In this document: piece after piece, positions 15,421 to 23,784 of the stretch | Numbering within the stretch: position 1 is the stretch's first letter | How the letters are laid out: the number at the start of each line of letters is the position of its first letter | Source of the DNA: Nitrosopumilaceae archaeon | GTDB lineage: Archaea > Thermoproteota > Nitrososphaeria > Nitrososphaerales > Nitrosopumilaceae | Direction: 5' to 3' | DNA: 30,350 nucleotides | Assembly (NCBI GenBank): GCA_030697975.1 | Contig: JAUYOQ010000318.1 | Span: 1-30,350, forward strand | The notes under the pieces: model-generated | The model's input: only the letters and a program-made list of their open reading frames with translations | Database searches by the model: none | What the model was told of the DNA's origin: nothing | Position numbers and translations under genes: made by a program

Positions 15421-16620
15421 TTATATAGATGATTTTCTTTTTAGATATAGTGTTGGTTCTTTTAGTTCTTTAGTTGAGGGAGGATCGTCAATTAAAATTT
15501 TAAAAGTCTTTTTACCAAATTTTTCAAAAACTATCTTTGTGAAATCTTTTCCAAGGCTTTTTCTTACTTGGTAAGACGAAATGTCTGTTCCAACAAAAGA
15601 GGTAAGATAATGTAGAAAATCTGCATCATCTTTTAGCATGTTTTGTACAATGAACTCAGCCATGCCTTCCATGGTGGTAAAGGCAGCATGATGAGCCTGA
15701 ATTGGTTTTAGCCATCTCTGGTAAATGTCTAATAACTGAGGAACAGTTTCTGATATTTTTGGGTCAATTTCAACTCGCGTGAATGTCATCACATCAGGCC
15801 CAAGTACATTTACTATGAAATTATCAGGATTTAACATAAAGAAGAGATTTGCTCTTTTTGCAATCGGGAAATTATCTGGAACAGCCTGCAGCTGAAGATA
15901 TTCTGATAGATTTGCCACAGTCTTATCATCTAAACCTAAAATTATCTTTGCAAGTTCTTCGTTTATGGCATTAACATTCATAGCTGCATTTTTGTTCATA
16001 TCTTGCAAGTTTTCTTGTATTGAATGAATCATCTCTTCAAGAATCGTCATTTTTAACGCACCCACATAACCTGATTTCATAGATTCAAATTTTGGCTCGT
16101 ACGGTTTTCCTTGCCTGTAAAGAATGATTTGTGGATAGCTTGAGAGAACAAATTTGTTTAGATAAATTACATTATCTAGATAGTCGCCATATGTGGTAGA
16201 AATTTTTGAAAGATATTGAATTGCATAAGTAGAATATACAAAATACTTGGCAGCATCTTGTTCTATTAGGGATGAAATTTTTCTAGTATCTTTTTTTGAT
16301 ACTGCCTCAAATAACTCCTCTACAAATTTTCCTGCGTTAGAGGCAGCAAAGACCTTTTTTCCTTTCAACTTTTTAAAGTCATCTAATTCAGGATAATTTA
16401 TCCTAGTTTGTGGTGAAACTGAAATGCCCGTAAAATCATTTATCTTTTCTTTCATTCCTGAAAAAATATTTTCAGAAATCGCTTCAAGTGAATCAAATTT
16501 TATAGAAAAACTTGGGTCTTCTTTTATTCTTTCAGTTAGATCTTTTATCTCCTTTTCTTCATTTAACTCAATTTCAAGTTGTGCAATCAATGATTCAGAA
16601 AATTCTTCTAATTCGCCCAT
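15421..16620 (-). CDS. Uncharacterised 399-residue protein with EExxH and EGMAEF motifs
   Basis: I do not recognise this family. It is acidic and mostly helical at the N-terminus, with no signal peptide or membrane segment. Two short motifs stand out: LEEMIHSIQ (194-202) and HHAAFTTMEGMAEF (310-323). Their order and spacing recall gluzincin metallopeptidases (HExxHxxQ, then a downstream EGxAE glutamate), except the first metal His is replaced by Glu (E195). Peptidase-like or degenerate peptidase is therefore an inference only. It starts with ATG 16620 and leads the SirB1-like gene by 7 bases, so the pair may act together. Confidence 0.75.
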   Translation of the reverse strand: MGELEEFSESLIAQLEIELNEEKEIKDLTERIKEDPSFSIKFDSLEAISENIFSGMKEKINDFTGISVSPQTRINYPELDDFKKLKGKKVFAASNAGKFVEELFEAVSKKDTRKISSLIEQDAAKYFVYSTYAIQYLSKISTTYGDYLDNVIYLNKFVLSSYPQIILYRQGKPYEPKFESMKSGYVGALKMTILEEMIHSIQENLQDMNKNAAMNVNAINEELAKIILGLDDKTVANLSEYLQLQAVPDNFPIAKRANLFFMLNPDNFIVNVLGPDVMTFTRVEIDPKISETVPQLLDIYQRWLKPIQAHHAAFTTMEGMAEFIVQNMLKDDADFLHYLTSFVGTDISSYQVRKSLGKDFTKIVFEKFGKKTFKILIDDPPSTKELKEPTLYLKRKSSI

Positions 16621-16744
16621 TTTGCTATCAATCGTATTTGAACTAGATTTAACAGTAACTAGCTTTGTAAAATTAGTTTGAATACAAACATTTTTTCATC
16701 ACATAAATGATATCAGAGCAACTAAAATCAAGTGTGTACCAACT

Positions 16745-18019
16745 ATGCTTTCATCGAAAAAAAACTGGATGTTGTACATTTTGCCTTCAAGTATCTCTGC
16801 AGAAGGCTTGCACATTGTTTTGCCGTTATACGTGATTTCACTTGGTGGCACAGTAAGTGATGTTGGAATTGTTATCGCACTTCAATACGGCGCTGCTGCA
16901 TTAGGATCTATTTTTTGGGGCAAAATAATAGACAGATTTCATGTAAAACGAGTAATTTTGTTGGTTTGTTTTTCTGCTATTACATTATGCTGTATCTGGC
17001 TTTATTTTGCAACAGAACTTAGCATCATCTACGCAATATCGACAATAATTGGATTTTTCATAGTTGGCAAAAACCCAATAACCCAACTTCTTGTAATGGA
17101 AACTGTTCCTAACAACCAGTGGAGCAAACTTTTTTCATTTACTGCAATAATTACAACCTTTGGCAGCCTTACAGCCTTTGTTGTGGGTAGTATTTCGAAT
17201 TATTATTTTGAAGTAGGTCCATATTTTTTGTTCTGTGGAATAACTAGTAGCATAGCAATTGTTGCAAGTATAATAGTAAAAAGTTCAACCTTTCTTGAAC
17301 GTAATACACTTGTCCAGTCTATACATGGTTTGAATTTTGTTTTCAGACACTTTCGGTTTCATTTCCAAATGGTTTTTCCTACTATTCCACATAGGACAGA
17401 TTTTAAACATCTAATTTCAATTTTTAAAGGAAACATTTCACACGAAATTGGAATTTTATTTCTGACAAATTTCTTTTTTTATCTAGGAAGCAACATATAC
17501 TTTACAGCATTAATCCCATTTCTAAAAAATCATCAGTTTTCTGATTCTCAGGTATTTTCGGTCTATTTGATTCAAACAATAACACTACTTGTAATATTCT
17601 ATCTTGTTCCAAGACTAACCTCAAAGATAGGCGAAGAACGTGCAACAACAATTGCATTTATGCCAAGAGTAGCTGCAGTACTTACAACTGCATTTTTGAT
17701 TCCAATAACATTTGGTTTTGATTCGTTTGTAGTGGCAGCCGTTTCTTCAAGTGTAATGGTTATGGCATTTTCGATATTTAGTACATCAAACTCCATTCTT
17801 TTGTTTAAGACCATACCGCAAGGTTTTGAGGGACGCTATCTTGGAGTAAACAGCTTTATGATTGGAATAGGAATTTTTAGTGCTGCATTGATGGCAGGTT
17901 TTATCACCAACATTAGTGGATATTTGACTACATTTTTGGTAGCAGTTGGAATTTTAGTGGTATCTTTTATTTTATTTCAGATTTATCTTAAACATCGTCT
18001 ATCACATAGAGCAATTTAA
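16745..18019 (+). CDS. Major facilitator superfamily transporter
   Basis: The 424-residue protein has about twelve hydrophobic segments in the two-bundle MFS arrangement. The loop after TM2 carries GKIIDRFHVKRV, the MFS motif A variant, and the matching loop in the second half has PRLTSKIGEERATT. A basic, aromatic cytosolic loop (about 190-235) divides the halves. The second half contains SIFSTSNSILLFKTIPQGFEGRYLGV. The substrate cannot be read from sequence. It is transcribed alone and diverges from the 399-residue protein gene. Confidence 0.88.
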   Translation: MLSSKKNWMLYILPSSISAEGLHIVLPLYVISLGGTVSDVGIVIALQYGAAALGSIFWGKIIDRFHVKRVILLVCFSAITLCCIWLYFATELSIIYAISTIIGFFIVGKNPITQLLVMETVPNNQWSKLFSFTAIITTFGSLTAFVVGSISNYYFEVGPYFLFCGITSSIAIVASIIVKSSTFLERNTLVQSIHGLNFVFRHFRFHFQMVFPTIPHRTDFKHLISIFKGNISHEIGILFLTNFFFYLGSNIYFTALIPFLKNHQFSDSQVFSVYLIQTITLLVIFYLVPRLTSKIGEERATTIAFMPRVAAVLTTAFLIPITFGFDSFVVAAVSSSVMVMAFSIFSTSNSILLFKTIPQGFEGRYLGVNSFMIGIGIFSAALMAGFITNISGYLTTFLVAVGILVVSFILFQIYLKHRLSHRAI

Positions 18020-18039
18020 TGAGAATCGCACTTTTGTAA

Positions 18040-18134
18040 TGCCGGAGGTGGGTTTCGAACCCACGACCTCCAGATTATGAGTATTGCCCTTTATGTGGAG
18101 ACTGGCACTCTAGGCCAGGCTGAGCTACTCCGGC
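18040..18134 (-). tRNA. tRNA-Met(CAT), elongator-type, with 19-base intron
   Basis: On the minus strand: acceptor GCCGGAG pairs with CTCCGGC, discriminator A, TA at positions 8-9, and D-stem GCTC/GAGT. The T-arm is GTGGG/CCCAC around TTCGAAA. After removing the intron at 18083-18101, the anticodon stem CCAGA/TCTGG encloses CTCATAA, giving anticodon CAT (plus-strand 18077-18079) and a 76-base tRNA. The anticodon stem lacks the GGG/CCC of initiator tRNA, so elongator Met is most likely; tRNA-Ile with a modified CAT is the alternative. CCA is not encoded. A minus-strand A/T box at about 18160-18167 lies near the expected promoter spacing. Confidence 0.93.
18083..18101 (-). other. 19-base tRNA intron at position 30/31 with bulge-helix-bulge
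   Basis: Minus-strand folding pairs GAG with CTC (outer helix) and TGCC with GGCA (4-bp central helix), leaving 3-base bulges AGT and ATA on opposite strands. Cutting each bulge after its second base removes exactly 19 bases and restores a perfect 5-bp anticodon stem. This is the archaeal splicing endonuclease motif, placed inside the anticodon stem and not at the canonical 37/38. Confidence 0.88.
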
Positions 18135-18178
18135 ACAAAGATTAAGCATCAGTTTGGCGCAATTAAACGATTCTAAAT

Positions 18179-19744
18179 TTATTGTGTAACTATATCCTTC
18201 CACTTGATATTTTCGTTTTTTACCCAAAGAAATTTTTTTTGCAATGCAGCAGTGTAAAGTTTTTCCCAATCAGCTTTTATTTCATCAGTCCATGCCTTGA
18301 AAACCCGAGGATCTATGTAATTACGAAGTGATGTGCCCAAGTTATAGTCTCTAGTTTTTTCAGCAAGGTCTATTGCAAGTTTGATTTTTTCTTTTCTTTC
18401 CTCTAGTTTTTCTTTTTGTTTTTCAGTCTTTGGCTTTGTTTCTTGAATGTTTTTTAACATTTCTCGCTTTTTTTGTAATGCGTTTTCAAATGTTTTTGGA
18501 ATTGTTCGTTTGTGATTGCACATTATTGCTGCTTGTAGATTTGCCATTTTCGCATGGTACAGTTTTACATTAGGTGATTCTGATTTGATACTTGTATGTT
18601 TTTTCAAATAATCTTTGACTTCATTTGTTGCAAGATATGTTCTGAATACCTTTGCTGTTAGACCCTTTACTATACCTGAAAAATAGGCATTTACATGTCT
18701 TGAAGTAATCCCATCAAAGATTTCTTCATGTGATTTTTTATTTGCTACTAACTCCTTCAGATTTTCATAAAACTGCTTATCGTCACCCTCAACTTGAATT
18801 GTCTCTTTCCATCTCACACTGTCCTTTCCCAAAAAATCAAATTCTATGGAATTGGCTGCAAGTTTTACATGCTCCTTTCTCAGCGTTGTTGCACCAACAG
18901 TATCTGCCTCATCAGCATCTTTTTCGTCTCCAACCCTCATCGAAGTTCTATAAATCAAATAACATGCAGTTGCAATTTTTCTGATTTTCGGGTCCTTGCT
19001 TTTCATGTCTTTTATCATGTTTTCCTTGATTTTGGCGATTTGACTTGCCAATGTCAAAGCTTTGTCGTATTTTGCCTTGTCTCGCTCTTGTTTTAGGCCA
19101 GCTGTATCTGAAAGCCAAACATACTTGCGTTTTTGTGTTAGATCATCCATCCAGCTAGCAAGCCACATTGAATCCTTGTCATGAATTATTTTTTCCCAGG
19201 TTCCTTTTGGTATTGATGCCTCCTTGCCAAGGTTGAGTGTGACGTCTTCTGGAGTGATCCTATGTTTCCATCTTCCTCTTAGCGGATGGTCTCCTCTACC
19301 AATGAAAATTCCAGGTGGTTCAGCCATATAGTTTGCAACTTCGACTTCTTTTCCATCCAAGATGGCTTTGCCGTATTTTTCCTTCATTTCGTCTCGAATC
19401 TTCTTTCGTTGTACAGCTAGGGCCTTTTTTTCTTCCTTTGTCATTAGCTCTCTTGAATCTTTTTCCTTATCCACTATCTTGTAGGCTACTGTAAAATCAA
19501 TATCAGAATAAGATATGTTCTTGAATTTTGGAGCTAGTGTAGCAGCAAAATCTGAAACAAAATTTTTTTGAAATACCTTATCTTGCACATAAGGAGTGTC
19601 CTTTTTCTTTGCCCATTGATAGATCATTTCCTCCTGAAGCAAATTGAGGCTTACCTTCTCACCTTTGATCTTGACTGTTATTCCTTTTGATTCAAAGGGT
19701 GGTGGAAACAGTATGCCATTATGCTGAAGCGTTTTCCATTTCAT
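18179..19744 (-). CDS. DNA topoisomerase IB (eukaryote-type)
   Basis: Type IB topoisomerase relaxes supercoils by a 3'-phosphotyrosine intermediate; among archaea it marks Nitrososphaerota. The 521-residue protein has the eukaryotic core: N-terminal KWKTLQHNGILFPPPFE, FKNISYSDID, EPPGIFIGRGDHPLRGRWK in the cap, KIRKIATACYLIYRTSMRVGDEKDADEADTVGATTLR around the active-site arginine, and FRTYLATN. A Lys/Glu-rich linker coiled coil (about 415-465) precedes LGTSLRNYIDPRV, with catalytic Tyr at 476. ATG 19744 agrees with the family start. It is shorter than human TOP1 because the long N-terminal tail is missing, as expected. Confidence 0.96.
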   Translation of the reverse strand: MKWKTLQHNGILFPPPFESKGITVKIKGEKVSLNLLQEEMIYQWAKKKDTPYVQDKVFQKNFVSDFAATLAPKFKNISYSDIDFTVAYKIVDKEKDSRELMTKEEKKALAVQRKKIRDEMKEKYGKAILDGKEVEVANYMAEPPGIFIGRGDHPLRGRWKHRITPEDVTLNLGKEASIPKGTWEKIIHDKDSMWLASWMDDLTQKRKYVWLSDTAGLKQERDKAKYDKALTLASQIAKIKENMIKDMKSKDPKIRKIATACYLIYRTSMRVGDEKDADEADTVGATTLRKEHVKLAANSIEFDFLGKDSVRWKETIQVEGDDKQFYENLKELVANKKSHEEIFDGITSRHVNAYFSGIVKGLTAKVFRTYLATNEVKDYLKKHTSIKSESPNVKLYHAKMANLQAAIMCNHKRTIPKTFENALQKKREMLKNIQETKPKTEKQKEKLEERKEKIKLAIDLAEKTRDYNLGTSLRNYIDPRVFKAWTDEIKADWEKLYTAALQKKFLWVKNENIKWKDIVTQ

Positions 19745-19858
19745 TTTTAATTATCAACTTTTCCTTAAATTGCGGACTTTGACAAAAACTCATTATGTGG
19801 CGTATATCAATTTAACCACTCAATTTTTTGCAATAAAATGATAACATTTTAGCACGAC

Positions 19859-20683
19859 CTAAAACAGCTCTTTTTTCAAATAGTTTTCAAATTCGATGTC
19901 TGTTTTCATTTTCTTTGCTTCTAAAAACATCTGTGCATCATTTCCAACAACGTATCGAGGTAGTGGCTCTTTGGTTTCGATTGCCTTTATTATCGTGTTT
20001 GCAACCTCGCTTGGGTGAGTTCCCATTTCTGCCATCATTTTGATTCCCTTGTAGACCTTGTCAATAATATCCTTGTAAGGCGAATCTGGTTTTCCTTTTT
20101 CAATCCTCATGGATGAGATAAAGTTTGTCTTTATTACTCCTGGTTCAATTATTATTGTCTTTATACCAAATGGCGCCATCTCATATCTCATACTTTCGCT
20201 AAGACCCTCCAACGCAAATTTTGAGCTAATGTATGCAGGTGAGCCAGGAAAGCCAATTCTTCCTGCCACAGAGCTCACGTTTACTATAATCCCAGATCCT
20301 TGCTTTCGCATAATAGGTGCAGTTTCTTGGATTAGCCTCACAATTCCAAACAAGTTTGTTTCAAACTGTTGTTTCAAATCTGCAATCGAAATATCTTCTA
20401 GACAGCCAAACAAGCCATAACCTGCATTATTTACCAAAACATCGACTCTGCCTTTTTGTGCCATAATTTTGCTAATAGCCGATTTGATAGAATCTTCCTT
20501 GTCAACATCAAGTTCTATAACATCAAGCTTTAGGTTTTCTTTTTTTGCAGCCTCAAGAATATTTTTTGATTTTCCAGTATCACGCATAGTTGCAAATGTG
20601 TGATATCCTTTTCTTGCAAGGGCAAGTGCGGTTTCATATCCTATGCCGCTTGAACTTCCTGTAACAAGTGCTACTTTTTCCAT
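19859..20683 (-). CDS. Short-chain dehydrogenase/reductase
   Basis: A classical SDR of 274 residues. It has the nucleotide-binding TGSSSGIG (8-15), LVNNAGYGLFG, NVSSVAGRIGFPGSPAYISSKFALEG with the Ser/Tyr/Lys catalytic set split across the block, and PGVIKTNF after it. The substrate is unknown. NADP versus NAD preference is not clear. It stands alone on the minus strand between topoisomerase IB and the helicase gene, with A/T-rich spacers on both sides. Confidence 0.9.
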   Translation of the reverse strand: MEKVALVTGSSSGIGYETALALARKGYHTFATMRDTGKSKNILEAAKKENLKLDVIELDVDKEDSIKSAISKIMAQKGRVDVLVNNAGYGLFGCLEDISIADLKQQFETNLFGIVRLIQETAPIMRKQGSGIIVNVSSVAGRIGFPGSPAYISSKFALEGLSESMRYEMAPFGIKTIIIEPGVIKTNFISSMRIEKGKPDSPYKDIIDKVYKGIKMMAEMGTHPSEVANTIIKAIETKEPLPRYVVGNDAQMFLEAKKMKTDIEFENYLKKELF

Positions 20684-20756
20684 TATTTGAGTAAAAACGT
20701 GGTACTAATAACTCTAAAGACTAGTAGCTTGTCTATAGAGTCTCTACATGGCAAAT

Positions 20757-23270
20757 CTATACTAATGGTTTGTCACCTTCTGTTGGGTCTTCAAGTTCTG
20801 TTATTTCATTATCAGTAATTTTTTGTAAAATTTCAAGAGATGAAAGTTTGTGCAAAAACTCATTATTGTTTCCACATCTATACGAAAACGTGCATCTAGG
20901 ACAACCTGCTTCATTTTTACATGGACATTCTTTTACAATGTATAGACTACGTTCAAATGCCTTTTCGAGTCTGTCATAGAGTGCTTTACTTGCACCGCTA
21001 CCGCCAATTGCGCCATCATAAATAAAGATCAAACCAGATGTGCCAAGTGAAATTCCACCTAAATCATGCGATACTCCACCAGTAATCATGTTGCTTCCTT
21101 CTATTACCACATGTTCAGTGGCATGATACCCACTTGCCTCAACATACTCGCCATTTTCTGATTTTTCTATTTCGATCAGTGGTCTTGGTGCATGAAACAC
21201 CAATCCCTTTGTAACAAAATCATATTTCAGCGGTTTGTCAAGAAGGACTTTTTGACCTTGAGTAATTTCTTGGCCTATCTCTATGTTGGCATATCCGTAG
21301 ACCTTTTTTTGAATGTGCAACTTGCAAAACGCAGTCTCAAGCCCAAAAACGCTTCGTTTTTCATAAATAGTCTCAATAGTTGGCCATTCCTCGGTTAAGG
21401 CCTTGGTATAATAGAGATAGTCCTTTGGTACTGGAACAATCCTTGCAAAAGTCTTGTCTGGGTAATCAAACTCTACTACCTTGTATCTAGAGCCTGCAAG
21501 AAAATAGATTGCAGAGGCGTGAAGCTCTTCTAGTGCTATCGGAAGTACTCTATCCCCTACCTTTCGCTCATTTAGGAAAATATCAATTGACCTTCCTATG
21601 CCCCTAATACTGTAATCCTTTAGAAGTGATCTTATCTTATCGTAATTTGGAATGTATCTGTCCTCATACAAAACGAGATTTCCACCTCTCACATGTTTTT
21701 CAATTACTTGTGAGTGTTCTTTTAGTTCATGTTTTGCAATTGGCTTATCGCATGCCATTGCAATTATTTGAAACTCTTCTACAAAGGGATTCTTTGGGTC
21801 TATGTAGATTCTTTCTACATCATCAAAATAATCAAGTGGATGATTTTTGTAGTATTGTGAGATAGGATCATTTCCAAGAGCTAAAAATGCATAACCTCGT
21901 TGGCCTTTTCTTGCAGCTCGGCCAATTCTTTGCATTAATCTGTTTACTGGAATTGTTGCAGAAATTATTCCATCTACATTGCCAACATCGATTCCTAACT
22001 CAAGCGTTGGAGTACAAGAAATCGCAGTTAACTTGTCTGACTTGAATAACTGTTCTACCTTTTTTCTGTAATTTACCATCAGGCCGGCTCTGTGGACCTT
22101 GATGTCGATTTTCTGTTTTGTTGCTTGCATGGCAAGCAGTTCAGAATTTAGATGAGAATTGCTAAAAACCATAGTCTTGTGTTTTTTACTTGTTAATTTT
22201 TTTGTCAAGTCTATCATAAGAGCCCTCTGTGTTCTAAGTGATGGAAACAACATAACAAAGTCAATGTCGCCTTTTTTCCCATAACCCTCAACTAGGATCA
22301 TTTTTTCATCAAAAAGCTGTCCGCAAAACTCTTTTGCATTTTTTAAAGTGGCAGATGATGCAATAAACTGAATTTTTTTACAGAGACGTTTTAGCCGTTT
22401 AATTATATAATGAACATTTGAGCCAAATATCCCAGAATATACATGAACCTCATCTACAACTACAAACTTTACAGAGTCAAGCAATGATGCAAATCTTGTT
22501 CGATTCAAAAGATGATAGTGTAATACATCAAAATTTGTAATGATTATCTGTGGAGGTTTGTCTAAAATCTTTGCACGCTCTGATTGTTTTGTATCCCCAT
22601 CAAAAACTTGTACGTTGATACCAACCATTTCTGCAAGCTCTGAAATTTTTGGAAATTGATCTCGTGCTAGGGACTTTGTTGGATATACAAATAAGGCAAG
22701 AACTTTTCCTGCGTCTTCTCGCTCTGGTTTTATCTTTTGTATTATTGGAACCATAAATGCTTCTGTCTTTCCAGAAGCTGTCGGTGCAGAAATTACTACA
22801 TTATGTCCATAAACTATCTCTTTTATGGCATCTTCTTGAAACTTGTAAAATTTTTCGATGTTTTTTTGATGTAAATACTTTGAGATTTGTGAATCTAAAC
22901 CAAGATCAGTCACATCAGAACCAAGCTCAGGCTCAGGCTCTTTGATTGTTTTATAATAAGAAACATAATCATTTTTTGAAAACAGCACAGACTTTGTAAG
23001 TTCATCGGGGTCAGATCCTTCGATCATTTTTTTGATTTCATCTTCACTCTGTAAAATCCCGCTAGTAATCAGAAGCTGTCCAAACTGCTTTTTGTCTTGT
23101 ATGGCACCATGGTCGTATTGTACAAGAAAATCAAGATATGCTTCATCGAGATTTTTTTTGTAATCTACAATGCACTTTAACTCACATTTTGTACAGGAAA
23201 TCATCGTTTTGGAATTGAATGTTTTTTGGATTTCAAGTACGGATCTACATTTTGGGCAAAAATACCTCAA
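20757..23270 (-). CDS. MrfA/Hrq1-like DEAD/H helicase with C-terminal DUF1998 zinc domain
   Basis: A superfamily 2 helicase of 837 residues. An N-terminal zinc ribbon (C5, C8, C26, C29) comes first. Motif I APTASGKT lies at 162-169 and motif II DEVH at 273-276, then SSAT, and motif VI-like NRLMQRIGRAARKGQRGYAF. The C-terminal DUF1998 region ends in a cysteine cluster C782, C784, C790, C793, C799 as in MrfA-type proteins. Relatives in bacteria (MrfA) and yeast (Hrq1) repair interstrand crosslinks, so a DNA repair role is inferred. The N-terminal ribbon is an addition I do not associate with MrfA itself. The start is TTG at 23270. Confidence 0.9.
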   Translation of the reverse strand: MRYFCPKCRSVLEIQKTFNSKTMISCTKCELKCIVDYKKNLDEAYLDFLVQYDHGAIQDKKQFGQLLITSGILQSEDEIKKMIEGSDPDELTKSVLFSKNDYVSYYKTIKEPEPELGSDVTDLGLDSQISKYLHQKNIEKFYKFQEDAIKEIVYGHNVVISAPTASGKTEAFMVPIIQKIKPEREDAGKVLALFVYPTKSLARDQFPKISELAEMVGINVQVFDGDTKQSERAKILDKPPQIIITNFDVLHYHLLNRTRFASLLDSVKFVVVDEVHVYSGIFGSNVHYIIKRLKRLCKKIQFIASSATLKNAKEFCGQLFDEKMILVEGYGKKGDIDFVMLFPSLRTQRALMIDLTKKLTSKKHKTMVFSNSHLNSELLAMQATKQKIDIKVHRAGLMVNYRKKVEQLFKSDKLTAISCTPTLELGIDVGNVDGIISATIPVNRLMQRIGRAARKGQRGYAFLALGNDPISQYYKNHPLDYFDDVERIYIDPKNPFVEEFQIIAMACDKPIAKHELKEHSQVIEKHVRGGNLVLYEDRYIPNYDKIRSLLKDYSIRGIGRSIDIFLNERKVGDRVLPIALEELHASAIYFLAGSRYKVVEFDYPDKTFARIVPVPKDYLYYTKALTEEWPTIETIYEKRSVFGLETAFCKLHIQKKVYGYANIEIGQEITQGQKVLLDKPLKYDFVTKGLVFHAPRPLIEIEKSENGEYVEASGYHATEHVVIEGSNMITGGVSHDLGGISLGTSGLIFIYDGAIGGSGASKALYDRLEKAFERSLYIVKECPCKNEAGCPRCTFSYRCGNNNEFLHKLSSLEILQKITDNEITELEDPTEGDKPLV

Positions 23271-23305
23271 TAGCTATCTATAGTCATCCTCAAACACCTG
23301 ATTTA

Positions 23306-23398
23306 TTGATTGAGAACAACAAACCACTGATCAACACATACAGATCCATACGCAAATACCTGTTCACCTATACACCCAAGGAGGTAAGAGGGGAATAG
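23306..23398 (+). CDS. Possible 30-codon ORF in the largest intergenic gap (doubtful)
   Basis: Within 23271-23476, a frame opened by TTG 23306 encodes 30 residues ending in YTPKEVRGE, with a basic, aromatic composition (RSIRKYLFTY). It has no clear promoter. An AGGAGGT stretch (about 23381-23385) lies inside it. Otherwise I see nothing in the gap except a weak minus-strand A/T box for the helicase gene. Confidence 0.2.
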   Translation: MIENNKPLINTYRSIRKYLFTYTPKEVRGE

Positions 23399-23476
23399 TG
23401 GTCAACCTAAACTCAGCAAAGGTGCTAAGATGATACATGCGCTAAAGTTATCTAGTATACAATCATCCAAGAAAGT

Positions 23477-23677
23477 ATGGGCTCAGGAAGCTATGCAAGA
23501 GCAATAGGTGGAATCCATCGAAGTTATGCAACTGCCCTCAAGCGAGCAAAATCAAGACAGTCTGTTCTAAACGCTTACTGGAAACATAAACGTGATCATG
23601 AACGACTGTTAGAACAGCATCTCAGAGAAGAGATGAATGATGTAAAGCGCATAAAGGGCAAAATGAAATATCGATAA
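23477..23677 (+). CDS. Small basic helical protein, function unknown
   Basis: A 66-residue ORF opening MGSGSYARAIGGIHRSYATALKR-like (in two blocks) and continuing as one long charged helix rich in Arg, Lys, His and Glu (AYWKHKRDHERLLEQHLREEM). The charge pattern suggests a nucleic-acid or ribosome-associated protein, but I recognise no family. The reading frame is clean and the composition protein-like. It sits alone between the helicase and methyltransferase genes. Confidence 0.6.
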   Translation: MGSGSYARAIGGIHRSYATALKRAKSRQSVLNAYWKHKRDHERLLEQHLREEMNDVKRIKGKMKYR

Positions 23678-23784
23678 ACTAAAGGGTTCTAGAATACAAA
23701 ACGAGAATCAAATCTCGCCAAGTCCATCCAATTCTTTTTGATTTTGTTTCAATGACATTATTAAAGAAGTGTATTAGTAGAATT

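Noticed and set aside
18040..18134. Initiator tRNA-Met
   Set aside because: The anticodon stem is CCAGA/TCTGG and lacks the three G-C pairs expected of an initiator.
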